NCBI RefSeq assembly: GCF_014648135.1
Contig: NZ_BMQN01000002.1
Coordinates: 1 to 64,000 of the forward strand
Direction: 5' to 3'
Length of the DNA stretch: 64,000 nucleotides
Source: Deinococcus sedimenti
GTDB lineage: Bacteria > Deinococcota > Deinococci > Deinococcales > Deinococcaceae
Notes under the pieces: generated by a model
What the model was told of the DNA's origin: nothing
Seen by the model: the letters and a program-made list of their open reading frames with translations, nothing else
Databases searched by the model: none
Shown: one piece after another, positions 20,850 to 29,722 of the stretch
Layout: every line of letters starts with the position of its first letter
Position numbering within the stretch: position 1 is the first letter of the stretch
Position numbers and translations under genes: made by a program

Positions 20850-22193
20850 ATGCTGACGTCCCGCCTGCGCGCGCTGCTGCTTCCCCTGGCCCTGATCTCC
20901 GGCGCGGCGTGCCCCCACGCCCAGGCCCGTCCCCTGGTGCTCGTGTACCACCAGGTCGGGGCGGGCAGCGGGGCGTCGCTGGGCATCGCGCCGCACGCCC
21001 TGCGGCAGCGGGTCGAAACCCTGCGCCGCCTCGGGTACCGCTTCGTGACCTCCAGCGAGGCCGCGCGCGCCGCCCCGCAGGAGAAGGTGGCCGTCATCCA
21101 GTTCGACGACGGATTCGAGAGCGTGTACCGGCTGGCCTTCCCGGTGCTGCGTGACCTGGGGGTGCCCGGCACGGCGTACGTGATCTGGTCGCGGCTGGAT
21201 CAGCCGGGCAGCCTGAGCCGCGCGCAGGTGCGTGAACTGCGCGCCGCCGGGTGGGAGATCGGCACGCACTCGCACCGGCACGCGGCGCTGGCTGACCTCG
21301 CCCCGGCGGGCCTGCGCCGCGAGCTGAGCGTTCCGGACGGCGAGGCGGCCCGCTGCGTCGCGTACCCGCTGAACCGGCACGACGCGCGGGTACGCCGCGC
21401 CGCGAGCGAGCAGGGGCTCTCGTGCGGGGTGGCTGGGGGGCCGCCCGCGCTGGGCCGCCCGGATCCGCTGGCCCTGCCCGCCCCGGCGATCACGCCCTGG
21501 GACGGGACGTTGCTGCCCATGCGCGCCCGCTGGGGTCTGGACGCCCGCGTGCCGCTGCTCATGGCAGGCCTGAGCGAACCGCTGCTGGACGCCCTGGTGG
21601 ATCCGGCAGGCGTGGCGGTCACGCCGCCGCGCAGCTGGAACCCGGCGCATTACGAGTTGCTGGGCAACGGTCTGATCAGCGTCGCGTGGCGCGGCGAGCG
21701 TGAGACTCGGCTGGCGTGGCGCGAGGGCCGCTGGAGCGCGAATGCTGCCGCGCGCCGTGGCGTGGGTGTGGGGGGGGCCTACACGGGCGGCAGCGTGGCG
21801 TTCAACGTCGCGCCGGTCACGCTGGCGGCCGGGTGGGACGGCAGCGGGCCGCTGCTGGGCGGCGCGCTGGCGTTGGGCGGGCACGGGGAGGTCTGGGCGC
21901 GGACCAGTCGCCTGAACGGCGCGTGGACCTGGGCGGCGGGTCTGACCGTCATTCCGGTGGATTACGTGCAGGTCAGTGCCGCGCGGGACGTGACCGGCAC
22001 GCAGCTGGGCCTGCGGGCGGCGCTGCCCTGGCAGGACGGCGAGGGCCGCCCGCTGCGGGTGGGGGGCGGGTACCGCTGGGGCGAGGGGGCCGGGCCGTTC
22101 GCGGAACTGGAGTACCGGGTGGGCAGTTACAGCCTCACCGCCGAGGTGAGCGGCGCGGGCCGGTTCGGCGTGAAGTTCACGTCCGTCTGGTAA
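20850..22193 (+). CDS. Secreted polysaccharide deacetylase with beta-rich C-terminal domain
   Basis: 447 residues. A signal peptide (about 1-26, AQA cleavage) leads into a NodB deacetylase domain with motif 1 FDDGF (85-89) and motif 2 H140-S-H-R-H144, the metal-binding histidines. This family removes N-acetyl groups from peptidoglycan or exopolysaccharide. From about residue 290 the protein is a series of amphipathic beta-strands ending GRFGVKFTSVW, which looks like an outer-membrane or barrel-like domain. It interrupts the DUF5682-VWA pair. TATCTT lies 11 bases before the ATG. Confidence 0.88.
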   Translation: MLTSRLRALLLPLALISGAACPHAQARPLVLVYHQVGAGSGASLGIAPHALRQRVETLRRLGYRFVTSSEAARAAPQEKVAVIQFDDGFESVYRLAFPVLRDLGVPGTAYVIWSRLDQPGSLSRAQVRELRAAGWEIGTHSHRHAALADLAPAGLRRELSVPDGEAARCVAYPLNRHDARVRRAASEQGLSCGVAGGPPALGRPDPLALPAPAITPWDGTLLPMRARWGLDARVPLLMAGLSEPLLDALVDPAGVAVTPPRSWNPAHYELLGNGLISVAWRGERETRLAWREGRWSANAAARRGVGVGGAYTGGSVAFNVAPVTLAAGWDGSGPLLGGALALGGHGEVWARTSRLNGAWTWAAGLTVIPVDYVQVSAARDVTGTQLGLRAALPWQDGEGRPLRVGGGYRWGEGAGPFAELEYRVGSYSLTAEVSGAGRFGVKFTSVW

Positions 22194-22215
22194 GCAGGCG
22201 GGCAGAGGGAGGGCC

Positions 22216-23397
22216 ATGATGACCACAGAGGAACGCACGCGCCGCTGGCGGCTGGTGCTGGGTGGCGGGGATGCCGACGGGCTGGCCGCGCAGGAGGGGA
22301 CCGAGGTGCCCCTCACGCTGGAGGACCGCCGCATGGACGCCGCGCTGGCCGGACTGTACGACCCGCCCGACGGTGAGCGGCGGGGTGGGCTGGGGGGGAG
22401 TGCGCCGCGCGTGGCGCGCTGGCTGGCGGACCTGCGCGAGTTCTTCCCGTCGGACGTGGTGCGCGTGATGCAGGCGGATGCCATCGAGAGGCTGAACCTG
22501 CAGCAGCTGCTGTTCGAGCCGGAGATGCTGGATGGCGTGGAGCCGGACGTGCATCTCGTGGCGACGCTGGTGTCCCTGAAGGGCGTGATGCCGCCGTCGG
22601 CGCGGGACGCGGCCCGTTCGGTGGTGCGGCGCGTGGTGGACGACCTGACGCGCCGCCTGGAGGAACCGACCCGCGCGGCGGTCACCGGGAGCCTCAGCCG
22701 CGCGCAGCGCACGCACCGCCCGAAGGCCGCCGAGATCGACTGGCCGGGCACGATCCGCGCGAACCTGCGCACGTACCGCCCGGAACTGGGCACCCTCGTC
22801 CCCGAGCGGCTGGTCGGGCATGGGCGGCGGCGGCGGAGCCTGCGGGACGTGGTGCTGTGCGTGGACCAGTCGGGCAGCATGGCGGGCAGCGTCGTGTACG
22901 CCGGGGTGTTCGGCACGGTCCTGGCGAGCCTCCCGGCGCTGAGCACGCGCGTCGTGGCGTTCGACACGGCGGTCGCGGACCTGACCGAGCACCTCAGCGA
23001 CCCGGTGGAGTTGCTGTACGGGCTGCAACTGGGCGGCGGGACGGACATCAACCGGGCGCTGGCGTACTGCCAGGGTGTGATCGAGCGGCCCGAGCAGACG
23101 GTCCTCGTGCTGCTCAGTGACCTGTTCGAGGGCGGCAACGAACGCGAGATGCTCGCCCGTGCCCGCGCGCTGCGCGAGAGTGGCGTGCTGGTCGTGGCGC
23201 TGCTGGCCCTGTCGGACGACGGCGCGCCCAGCTTCGATCATGGCGTGGCGCGCGCCCTGGCGAGCCTGGACATCCCGGCGTTCGCGTGCACGCCCGATCA
23301 CTTCCCGGGGCTGCTGGCCGCCGCGCTGCGCGGGGACGATCCGGGCGCGTGGGCGGGCGATCAGGGACTTGTGGTCCGGGGGAGCGGCGTAGGGTAA
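22216..23397 (+). CDS. VWA-domain protein (YehP-like)
   Basis: 393 residues. The C-terminal half is a von Willebrand factor A domain with an intact MIDAS: D217-x-S219-x-S221 (VDQSGSM) and T276 in GGGTD. The N-terminal half is helical (residues 30-200). VWA proteins of this type partner MoxR ATPases and bind a divalent metal. GAGGGAGGG precedes the ATG. It is the expected partner of the MoxR protein at 15.3-16.4 kb. The stop is 4 bases before the next gene, whose promoter lies inside this 3' end. Confidence 0.9.
   Translation: MMTTEERTRRWRLVLGGGDADGLAAQEGTEVPLTLEDRRMDAALAGLYDPPDGERRGGLGGSAPRVARWLADLREFFPSDVVRVMQADAIERLNLQQLLFEPEMLDGVEPDVHLVATLVSLKGVMPPSARDAARSVVRRVVDDLTRRLEEPTRAAVTGSLSRAQRTHRPKAAEIDWPGTIRANLRTYRPELGTLVPERLVGHGRRRRSLRDVVLCVDQSGSMAGSVVYAGVFGTVLASLPALSTRVVAFDTAVADLTEHLSDPVELLYGLQLGGGTDINRALAYCQGVIERPEQTVLVLLSDLFEGGNEREMLARARALRESGVLVVALLALSDDGAPSFDHGVARALASLDIPAFACTPDHFPGLLAAALRGDDPGAWAGDQGLVVRGSGVG
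23390..23395 (+). promoter_or_regulatory. -10 box, leaderless start of the SDR epimerase gene
   Basis: TAGGGT, 6 bases before the ATG at 23402, within the end of the VWA gene. Confidence 0.4.
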
Positions 23398-23401
23398 GCG
23401 T

Positions 23402-24346
23402 ATGACGCAGCGTCTGGTGGTCGCGGGTGGCAGCGGGTTCCTGGGTCGGGCGGTGGCGCGGCACTTCACGGCGCTCGGGTGGGAGGTCGTGATCCTGTCG
23501 CGGTCCCGCCCGGCCGTGCCCACGCCGGGACGCTGGGTGGCGTGGGACGCGCTGCGGCCGGGCGAGTGGGTGCGGGAACTGGACGGCGCCGCAGCCCTGC
23601 TGAACCTGGCGGGGCGCACCGTGAACTGCCGGTACAGCGCGGCGAACATGCTGGAGATCTACACGTCCCGCCTGGACAGCACCCGCGCGCTGGGCCGCGC
23701 CCTGAGCAGCGTGGACCACCCGCCGCGCGTCTGGCTGAACAGTTCCACCGCGACCATCTACCGGGACGCCCGCGACCGCCCGCAGGACGAGCTGGGCGGG
23801 GAACTGGGCGCGGGCTTCAGCGTGGACGTCGCCCGCCGCTGGGAGGCCGCCCTGATGGAGGAAGCCCTGCCGCACACGCGGCGCGTGGCGCTGCGCACCG
23901 CGATGGTGTACGGCGTGGGCGCCGGGGGCGTCATGGAGACGACCGACCGCGTGGTGCGCTTGGGCGCGGCGGGCGCCATGGCCGGTGGGGGGCAGATGGT
24001 GTCGTGGATTCACGAGCGGGACTTCTGCCGCGCCGCGCAGTTCCTGATCGAGGGTTCTCTCTCCGGTCCGGTGAACGTCACCGCGCCGCAGCCCCTCCCG
24101 AACGCCGAATTCCTCCGCGCGTACCGCGACGCGTGGGGCGTGCCCTTCGGCGTGCCGTCCACCGCCGCGCTGATCGGCCTGGGCGCCGCCGTGATGGACT
24201 CCGAGGCGGAACTGCTCCTCAAGAGCCGCTGGGTGGTGCCCACGCGCCTGCTGGACGCGGGCTTCACGTTCGAGCACCCCGCGTGGCCCGCCGCGATCCG
24301 GGATCTGGTGGCGCAGGCCCGGTGGTCGGGGCACGCCTCGCGCTGA
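23402..24346 (+). CDS. TIGR01777-type SDR epimerase (YfcH/SulA-like)
   Basis: 314 residues with an N-terminal NAD(P)-binding GGSGFLG motif and the NLAGRTVNCRY segment that marks the YfcH/TIGR01777 group, plus the DUF1731 C-terminal part. These are extended short-chain dehydrogenase/reductase-fold proteins of unknown substrate, cytosolic. The gene follows the VWA gene after 4 bases but has its own -10 box six bases before the ATG, so it may be expressed separately. Confidence 0.88.
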   Translation: MTQRLVVAGGSGFLGRAVARHFTALGWEVVILSRSRPAVPTPGRWVAWDALRPGEWVRELDGAAALLNLAGRTVNCRYSAANMLEIYTSRLDSTRALGRALSSVDHPPRVWLNSSTATIYRDARDRPQDELGGELGAGFSVDVARRWEAALMEEALPHTRRVALRTAMVYGVGAGGVMETTDRVVRLGAAGAMAGGGQMVSWIHERDFCRAAQFLIEGSLSGPVNVTAPQPLPNAEFLRAYRDAWGVPFGVPSTAALIGLGAAVMDSEAELLLKSRWVVPTRLLDAGFTFEHPAWPAAIRDLVAQARWSGHASR

Positions 24347-24457
24347 ACTGACCGGACGGCGGACCTTCACGTCCGGGGTGGGCGGGGCGGCGTTCAGAAC
24401 TCTGTCAGCGGCAGGCCGGTATCGTGTGGGGCACGGTACAAAGGAGGCCATGCGCGA

Positions 24458-26884
24458 GTGGAGCAGCCCCAATCCCCCCGGCCGGTCAGGTCCTGGCTGG
24501 ACGTTGATCGCCTGAACGACGAGGCCGACGCGGTCCTCATGACGTCCATGCAGCAGTCTCGTGAACTGGCGTGGTCGGCCCTGGCGCTGGCCACCGACCT
24601 CGGGTACGAGGCGGGCGAGGCGCGGGCGCGCATGCTGTGCGGATACGGTCATTTCTTCCTGGCGGAGTACCCCGAGGCGCTGCGGCTGTTCGGGGCCAGC
24701 GAGGCGCAGGCCGCGCGGATCGGCGCGTCGGCCACGCAGACCCGCGCCGTGAACGGACAGGCGATCACCTTCGTGAAGCAGGGGCAGTACGGCGCGGCCA
24801 TGGACCGGCACCTGCGCTGCCTGCAGCTGGGGCAGGCGACCGGGGACCGGCTGGCGCAGGCGCGGTCCCTGAACAACATCGGGAACCTGTACCTGGACCT
24901 GCGGGAGTTCGACACGGCCCTCACGTACCACCAGGAGGCGCTGGACCTGGCGCGTGAGATCGGGCACGATCTGATCCGGTCGAGTGCGTCCATCAACGCG
25001 GCGCTGGACTTCCATTACCTGGACCGGTTCGAGGAGGCGCTGGCCCTGAACCGCGAGACGCTGGTCCGCGCGCAGGAACGTGGGTACCGGCAGCACGAGT
25101 TCCTGCTGCACGCGAACATCGCCGCGAACCTGCTGGGCCTGCGCCGCCCGGGCGAGGCGCTCGGGGACGTGGAACTCGCCCTGCAGGGCAGCGGGGAACT
25201 GGGGGACCGTGAGAATCTGTGCGACGCGCTGGTGTTGCAGGGGCGGGCGCTGCTGGCGCTGGGCGCCCCGTCGGCCCGCGCGACCCTGGAGCGGGCGGCG
25301 GCGCTGGCGGACGAACTGGGTGTCACGTTCCGGCAGATCGACGCGCATCAGGAACTCTCGCTGCTGCTGGAGACCCAGGGGGACGCGCCGGGCGCGCTGC
25401 ACCACTCGCGGCGCGCGGCGGACCTGGAACGGCAGGCGCTGACGGACGTGCTGCAGCGGCGCACGCAGGTGGCGGCCACGCAGATGAAGCTGGAGCAGCT
25501 GGCGCACCGCGCCGAGCAGGAGCGGCTGCGCAGCGCGGAACTCACGACCGCGAACGCGGCCCTGCAGCAGGCGCAGGCGCAACTGGCCCATCAGGCGCGG
25601 CACGACGCGCTGACCGGGCTGGTGAACCGCGCGGGGTTCGAGGCGGAACTGCATCACGCCGTGACGACCAGCCGCACGCTGGGCGTGCTGTTTATCGACC
25701 TCGATCATTTCAAGCAGGTGAACGACACCATGGGGCACGACATGGGGGACCTGCTGCTGATCGAGGTGGCCGAGCGCCTGCGCCGCGCGGTGCGCGAGGG
25801 GGATCTGGTGGCGCGGCAGGGTGGGGACGAGTTCACGGTCCTGCTGCGCGGCGTGCGGTCCCACGAGGAGGCGGAACTGGCCGCGCAGCGTCTCCTGGGG
25901 GCGCTGTGCGCGCCGGTGTGGCTGGGTGGGCGCGAGTGGGCGGTCACGGCGTCCATCGGGGTGGCCGTGGCGCCCGATGACGGCGAGGACGTCCGCACGC
26001 TGCAGAAGAACGCGGACCTGGCGATGTATCACGCCAAGCAGGACCGGCACGCGGTCCGGCGGTTCCACGCGGATCTCAGTGCGTCGGCGCTGGAACGCAT
26101 GGAGCTGGAACAGGCGCTGCGGGTCGCGCTGGACCGCGAGGAGTTCTGCCTGCACTACCAGCCGATCGTGGACGCCGCGACGGGCGAGGTGCGGGCGCTG
26201 GAGGCGCTGGTGCGCTGGCAGCACCCGCAGCTGGGGCTGGTGCCGCCGGGCCGGTTCATTCCGCTGATGGAGGGCACGGACCTGATCGTGCCGCTGGGCG
26301 CGTGGGTGCTGCGCGAGGCGGCGCGTCAATTGCAGGTGTGGCGCCGCAACCGGCCCGAGCTGCGCGTGTCGGTGAACGTCGCGCCGCGTCAGCTGGCGCA
26401 GCCGGAATTCGCGGAGGTGGTGCGCGGGGTGCTGGCGGAGTTCGGTTTGGACCCGCAGGCGCTGATGCTGGAGGTCACGGAGGGAGCGGTGTTCGGCGGG
26501 ACCGGCGGTGACGACAACGCCGAGCGGGTGGCGGGCCTGGGGTTGCCGCTGGCGCTGGATGATTTCGGCAGCGGGTACTCCAGCATCAGCCGCCTGCACC
26601 GCCTGCCGGCGCAGTGGTTGAAGATCGACCGGTCCCTCATCGAGGATCAGGACGCGCCGCCGCCGGCGCGGTCGTCGCGGCCGATCGTGCGGGCGCTGAT
26701 CACGTTCGCGCACGAGGCGGGCGTGCAGGTCGTCGCCGAGGGCGTCGAGCGGCCCGAGCAGTGGCGGGACCTGCGCGAGTGGGGCTGCGACCTGATCCAG
26801 GGGTTCTACGTCTCTCGTCCGGCGGCGCCGGATGATCTGGTGTGGGGACCGTTCGGGCCTGGAACGTCAGGGCAGGCGGACTGA
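24458..26884 (+). CDS. TPR-GGDEF-EAL protein (c-di-GMP metabolism)
   Basis: 808 residues, GTG start with AAGGAGG about 10 bases upstream. Residues about 25-330 are tetratricopeptide-type repeats, followed by a short coiled coil, a GGDEF domain (GGDEF 455-459, inhibitory-site R446-x-x-D449) and an EAL domain (EAL 582-584, DDFGSGYSS, AEGVE). All catalytic motifs look intact, so both synthesis and breakdown of c-di-GMP are possible. There is no membrane segment, so it is cytosolic, with TPRs as a probable protein-input domain. The coding strand is G-rich. Confidence 0.92.
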   Translation: MEQPQSPRPVRSWLDVDRLNDEADAVLMTSMQQSRELAWSALALATDLGYEAGEARARMLCGYGHFFLAEYPEALRLFGASEAQAARIGASATQTRAVNGQAITFVKQGQYGAAMDRHLRCLQLGQATGDRLAQARSLNNIGNLYLDLREFDTALTYHQEALDLAREIGHDLIRSSASINAALDFHYLDRFEEALALNRETLVRAQERGYRQHEFLLHANIAANLLGLRRPGEALGDVELALQGSGELGDRENLCDALVLQGRALLALGAPSARATLERAAALADELGVTFRQIDAHQELSLLLETQGDAPGALHHSRRAADLERQALTDVLQRRTQVAATQMKLEQLAHRAEQERLRSAELTTANAALQQAQAQLAHQARHDALTGLVNRAGFEAELHHAVTTSRTLGVLFIDLDHFKQVNDTMGHDMGDLLLIEVAERLRRAVREGDLVARQGGDEFTVLLRGVRSHEEAELAAQRLLGALCAPVWLGGREWAVTASIGVAVAPDDGEDVRTLQKNADLAMYHAKQDRHAVRRFHADLSASALERMELEQALRVALDREEFCLHYQPIVDAATGEVRALEALVRWQHPQLGLVPPGRFIPLMEGTDLIVPLGAWVLREAARQLQVWRRNRPELRVSVNVAPRQLAQPEFAEVVRGVLAEFGLDPQALMLEVTEGAVFGGTGGDDNAERVAGLGLPLALDDFGSGYSSISRLHRLPAQWLKIDRSLIEDQDAPPPARSSRPIVRALITFAHEAGVQVVAEGVERPEQWRDLREWGCDLIQGFYVSRPAAPDDLVWGPFGPGTSGQAD

Positions 26885-28090
26885 CCACCCGTCCGGCGTG
26901 ACCTGCACGGCGTCCGCGGGCAGGTCGATCGTCAGGGTGGGTGTGTGGACCAGCCAGCGTCCGTCCTCACGGTGCGGGGTGGGGAGGTCCCTCAGGGTGA
27001 CCTCCTGCACGCTGAACAGGTCCGGGCCGCGTGTCAGGGCGGGGTGGCCCACCGTGAGCACCTGGGCGCCGGGGCCGCGCACCTGAACGTGCCGGGCGTG
27101 CAGGAAGGTGCCCGGTTCTACGGGGTGCAGGTTCATGGGGTCGAAGCCACCCAACCGCAGGCCACCCGCGCTGCTCAGGTGCAGGGTGGGGCCGGGCTGC
27201 GCGTGAAAGGCCTCCAGCCGGGCGCGCTGGTCCGCGTGGTGCGCGTCGGCGGCGGCCTGCGCGGCCCGCTGTCGCTGCGGGTGGGGCGCGGCGGGCAGGG
27301 GAGACCCGACCTGTCCGGTCAGCAGGTCGGCCAGCGGGCGCCCGGCGAGGACCTCGGCAGGCCAGGGCGTGCCGGTGCGGTCCAGCAGGTGCGCCAGCGC
27401 CGCGCCGCTGCGGTAACTCCAGAAGCGCGGGGTCTGCTGAGGCGCCGCGTCCGGGTCGAGGTCGGGGTGGTCTCCCAGGAAGCGCGTCTCGACGTACTGG
27501 GCGAGGCCCTCGGTGGTCTCCATGCGGGTCTCGAACGTGCGGTGATCCGCGTTCAGCCGCGCGTGCCGCTGCGTGCGCCAGTGCAGGGCGTGCCGCGCCG
27601 GGGTGATCCAGTCCCCGTCCCCCGCGTGCAGGGCCAGTCGCAGCCAGTGGGTCTCCTCGGCGCGGGCGTGGCGGATGTCCGCGTCGGCCGGGTAGGTGAG
27701 TGCGGCGAGTTCCAGGGCGGGCCACGCGGGGGACGGCGTGGCGCCCTGGTACACGTGGAAGGCCTCGTGAATCAGTGTGGCGGCCAGCGTCCGCGCCGCC
27801 TGCGCGGGTTCGGTCGGCAGCGGCAGGTCAGGCAGCAGCACGCCCGCCGCAATCAGCCCGCCGGGCAGGGTGACGGCGGTGTGCGCGCTCAGTGCCGGGT
27901 GGCGGCCCGGCCACACCCACGCGCCGTCCACCTGCGTCCAGCCGTCGCTGCCCGGATCGGCGTGGTGCAGCCACGTGTGCGTGCCGTCGAAGGTCAGCAG
28001 CGGCGTCCGCTCTGGCGTGAAGCCGGGCCACAGGTGGGGGCGCTGTGCGATCAGGGGCAGGGCGTCACGCAGGATGGCGGTGGGGTGCAT
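26867..28090 (-). CDS. Putative HExxH zinc metalloprotease
   Basis: 407 residues. H108-E-A-F-H112 (LIHEAFHVYQ) is a zincin motif, and a downstream glutamate in ETTEGLAQYVE could be the third zinc ligand, as in gluzincins. No signal peptide is visible, so it may be cytosolic. The C-terminal 150 residues are beta-rich. Its 3' end overlaps the end of the GGDEF-EAL gene by 18 bases in opposite orientation. Substrate and family are not known to me. Confidence 0.75.
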   Translation of the reverse strand: MHPTAILRDALPLIAQRPHLWPGFTPERTPLLTFDGTHTWLHHADPGSDGWTQVDGAWVWPGRHPALSAHTAVTLPGGLIAAGVLLPDLPLPTEPAQAARTLAATLIHEAFHVYQGATPSPAWPALELAALTYPADADIRHARAEETHWLRLALHAGDGDWITPARHALHWRTQRHARLNADHRTFETRMETTEGLAQYVETRFLGDHPDLDPDAAPQQTPRFWSYRSGAALAHLLDRTGTPWPAEVLAGRPLADLLTGQVGSPLPAAPHPQRQRAAQAAADAHHADQRARLEAFHAQPGPTLHLSSAGGLRLGGFDPMNLHPVEPGTFLHARHVQVRGPGAQVLTVGHPALTRGPDLFSVQEVTLRDLPTPHREDGRWLVHTPTLTIDLPADAVQVTPDGWSVRLP

Positions 28091-28127
28091 GGATGCAGCC
28101 TGACACGCGTGTGGACCCTGGGGGCGC

Positions 28128-28616
28128 TCAGGTGGCCTGTGCGTTCAGTCGGCCCTGGGCGCTCTGGCGCCGGCCGGTGGCGGGGGTCAGGGTTCCGGCG
28201 CGGCCCAGGCCGAAGGGGGGCATGTCCACGTACACGGTCTCGTAGGCGCCGGGCTGGATCAGGTACGTCTCGTGCCAGATGCCGACGGCGCCGGGGTGGC
28301 GGCGGGCGGTCTGGTTGAAGGCCCGCCACGCGGGAAGGTGGGCGTGGTCGCGGGCGTGTGCGTAGGCGTGGAGGTGTTCGGCGCTGCGCCAGTACTGGAT
28401 CAGGGTGCCGCCGTGGGTCTGGCCGCCCAGCAGGCCCAGTTCGGGACGGGTCTGGAGTTCGCGCAGCATGCGGGGCATGGCGCGGAAGATCGGGAGCCAC
28501 GCGGGGACGTTCCAGGGTTGGTTGATGCGGGCGCCGATCAGGAACACGGCGAAGGGACCGTCCAGTTCGGCGGTCAGGCGGGTGGGGCGGTGGTCGGGGG
28601 TGGATGTGCGGGTCAT
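28128..28616 (-). CDS. DUF4188 family protein
   Basis: 162 residues, with the DUF4188 pattern (FLIGARINQPWNVPAWLPIF, then GGTLIQYWRSAEHLHAYA). This group has a ferredoxin-like dimeric alpha/beta-barrel fold related to heme-degrading or aldoxime-dehydratase-like monooxygenases. GGAGG precedes the ATG. It is transcribed away from a PadR regulator 78 bases off, a pairing common for this family, so repression by that regulator is likely. Confidence 0.85.
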   Translation of the reverse strand: MTRTSTPDHRPTRLTAELDGPFAVFLIGARINQPWNVPAWLPIFRAMPRMLRELQTRPELGLLGGQTHGGTLIQYWRSAEHLHAYAHARDHAHLPAWRAFNQTARRHPGAVGIWHETYLIQPGAYETVYVDMPPFGLGRAGTLTPATGRRQSAQGRLNAQAT

Positions 28617-28653
28617 GGAGCCTCCGGTGCGACCGTCATCATCCAGGGTGAAT

Positions 28654-28678
28654 GGTCTAATCTGGACGGTCTACTCTG
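28654..28678. promoter_or_regulatory. Direct repeat between the DUF4188 and padR-type genes
   Basis: GGTCTAATCTG (28654-28664) and GGTCTACTCTG (28668-28678) differ at one base and are 14 bases apart, in the 78-base divergent gap. Candidate binding site for the PadR-type regulator. Confidence 0.4.
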
Positions 28679-28682
28679 ATGG

Positions 28683-28688
28683 TACGCT
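28683..28688 (+). promoter_or_regulatory. -10 box, leaderless start of the PadR gene
   Basis: TACGCT, 6 bases before the ATG at 28695. Confidence 0.4.
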
Positions 28689-28694
28689 GCGACC

Positions 28695-29234
28695 ATGCCG
28701 GACGCAACCCTGGGCCCCTCCGCCTTCATCGTGTTGGGCTTCCTGAACCACGCGGGACCCGCCACCGCCTACGACCTCAAGCGCTGGGTGGACGACTCGG
28801 TCGGTTTTTTCTGGTCCTTCCCGCGCTCGCAGCTGTACGCCGAACCGCAGCGCCTCGTCACGCTGGGCCTGCTGGCCGAGACCCAGGAGGAATCGGGCCG
28901 CCGCCGCCGCCTGTACTCCGTCACCGATGCGGGCCGCGCCGCACTGGCCGACTGGCGCCGCAGCCCGGCCGGGATGCCCGAACTGCGCGACCCGGGCCTG
29001 CTGCGCATGTTCTTCACGCCCGAGGAGGACCACGCGGCCCTGCGCGCCCTGGCCGCCGGGCAGCTCCGGCAGCATCAGGAACGTCTCGCGACCTACCGCG
29101 ACATGCTCGGCGGTGAGCCCTGCCCGTGGCCGGAGCGGCCGCCCTTCACCCGCACGCTGCGGATGGGTGAACTGTACGAGCAGGCCTGCCTCACCTTCTG
29201 GCAGGAAGTCCTCGACGGACTGCGTCCCGAATAA
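28695..29234 (+). CDS. PadR family transcriptional regulator
   Basis: 179 residues. The N-terminal winged helix has the PadR pattern (AFIVLGFLNHAGPATAYDLKRW, then SQLYAEPQRLVTLGLLAE), followed by the Vir_act_alpha_C-like helical dimerisation domain. PadR proteins usually repress an adjacent divergent gene in response to small aromatic or other toxic molecules. The divergent neighbour is the DUF4188 gene. Confidence 0.9.
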   Translation: MPDATLGPSAFIVLGFLNHAGPATAYDLKRWVDDSVGFFWSFPRSQLYAEPQRLVTLGLLAETQEESGRRRRLYSVTDAGRAALADWRRSPAGMPELRDPGLLRMFFTPEEDHAALRALAAGQLRQHQERLATYRDMLGGEPCPWPERPPFTRTLRMGELYEQACLTFWQEVLDGLRPE

Positions 29235-29288
29235 CCGAACGCACGGTGGATCGGGTGAGGTCACCCGCCGACCATCCACCCCCCGGTC

Positions 29289-29316
29289 TTGCCGTTCCGT
29301 GAAGGGCCATGATACC
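29289..29316 (+). promoter_or_regulatory. Candidate promoter of the infA-alpha operon
   Basis: TTGCCG (29289-29294) and GATACC (29311-29316) with a 16-base spacer lie 35 bases before the infA start. Weak match to consensus. Confidence 0.35.
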
Positions 29317-29350
29317 TTTACGTTTGGCTTGTATCAGGCCTGGAGGTTGC

Positions 29351-29608
<258 letters not shown>

Positions 29609-29722
29609 CCCCAGCCGAAGTACCCAACAGATTCCCCACCCGCAGAGGTGGGCGGGGGGTCGAGCGCTGCCAGTCACGCACCCATGATGGGGCGCGCGGC
29701 GCGGCGGCGCGAGGAGGAAGCA

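Noticed and set aside
24450..24515. A 21-codon open frame (ATG at 24450) overlapping the start of the GGDEF-EAL gene
   Set aside because: Only 2 bases from the Shine-Dalgarno site and without leader-peptide features; probably chance.
23114..26713. A 1,199-codon minus-strand open frame opposite the epimerase and GGDEF-EAL genes
   Set aside because: Arginine- and glutamine-rich nonsense opposite genes with intact catalytic motifs.
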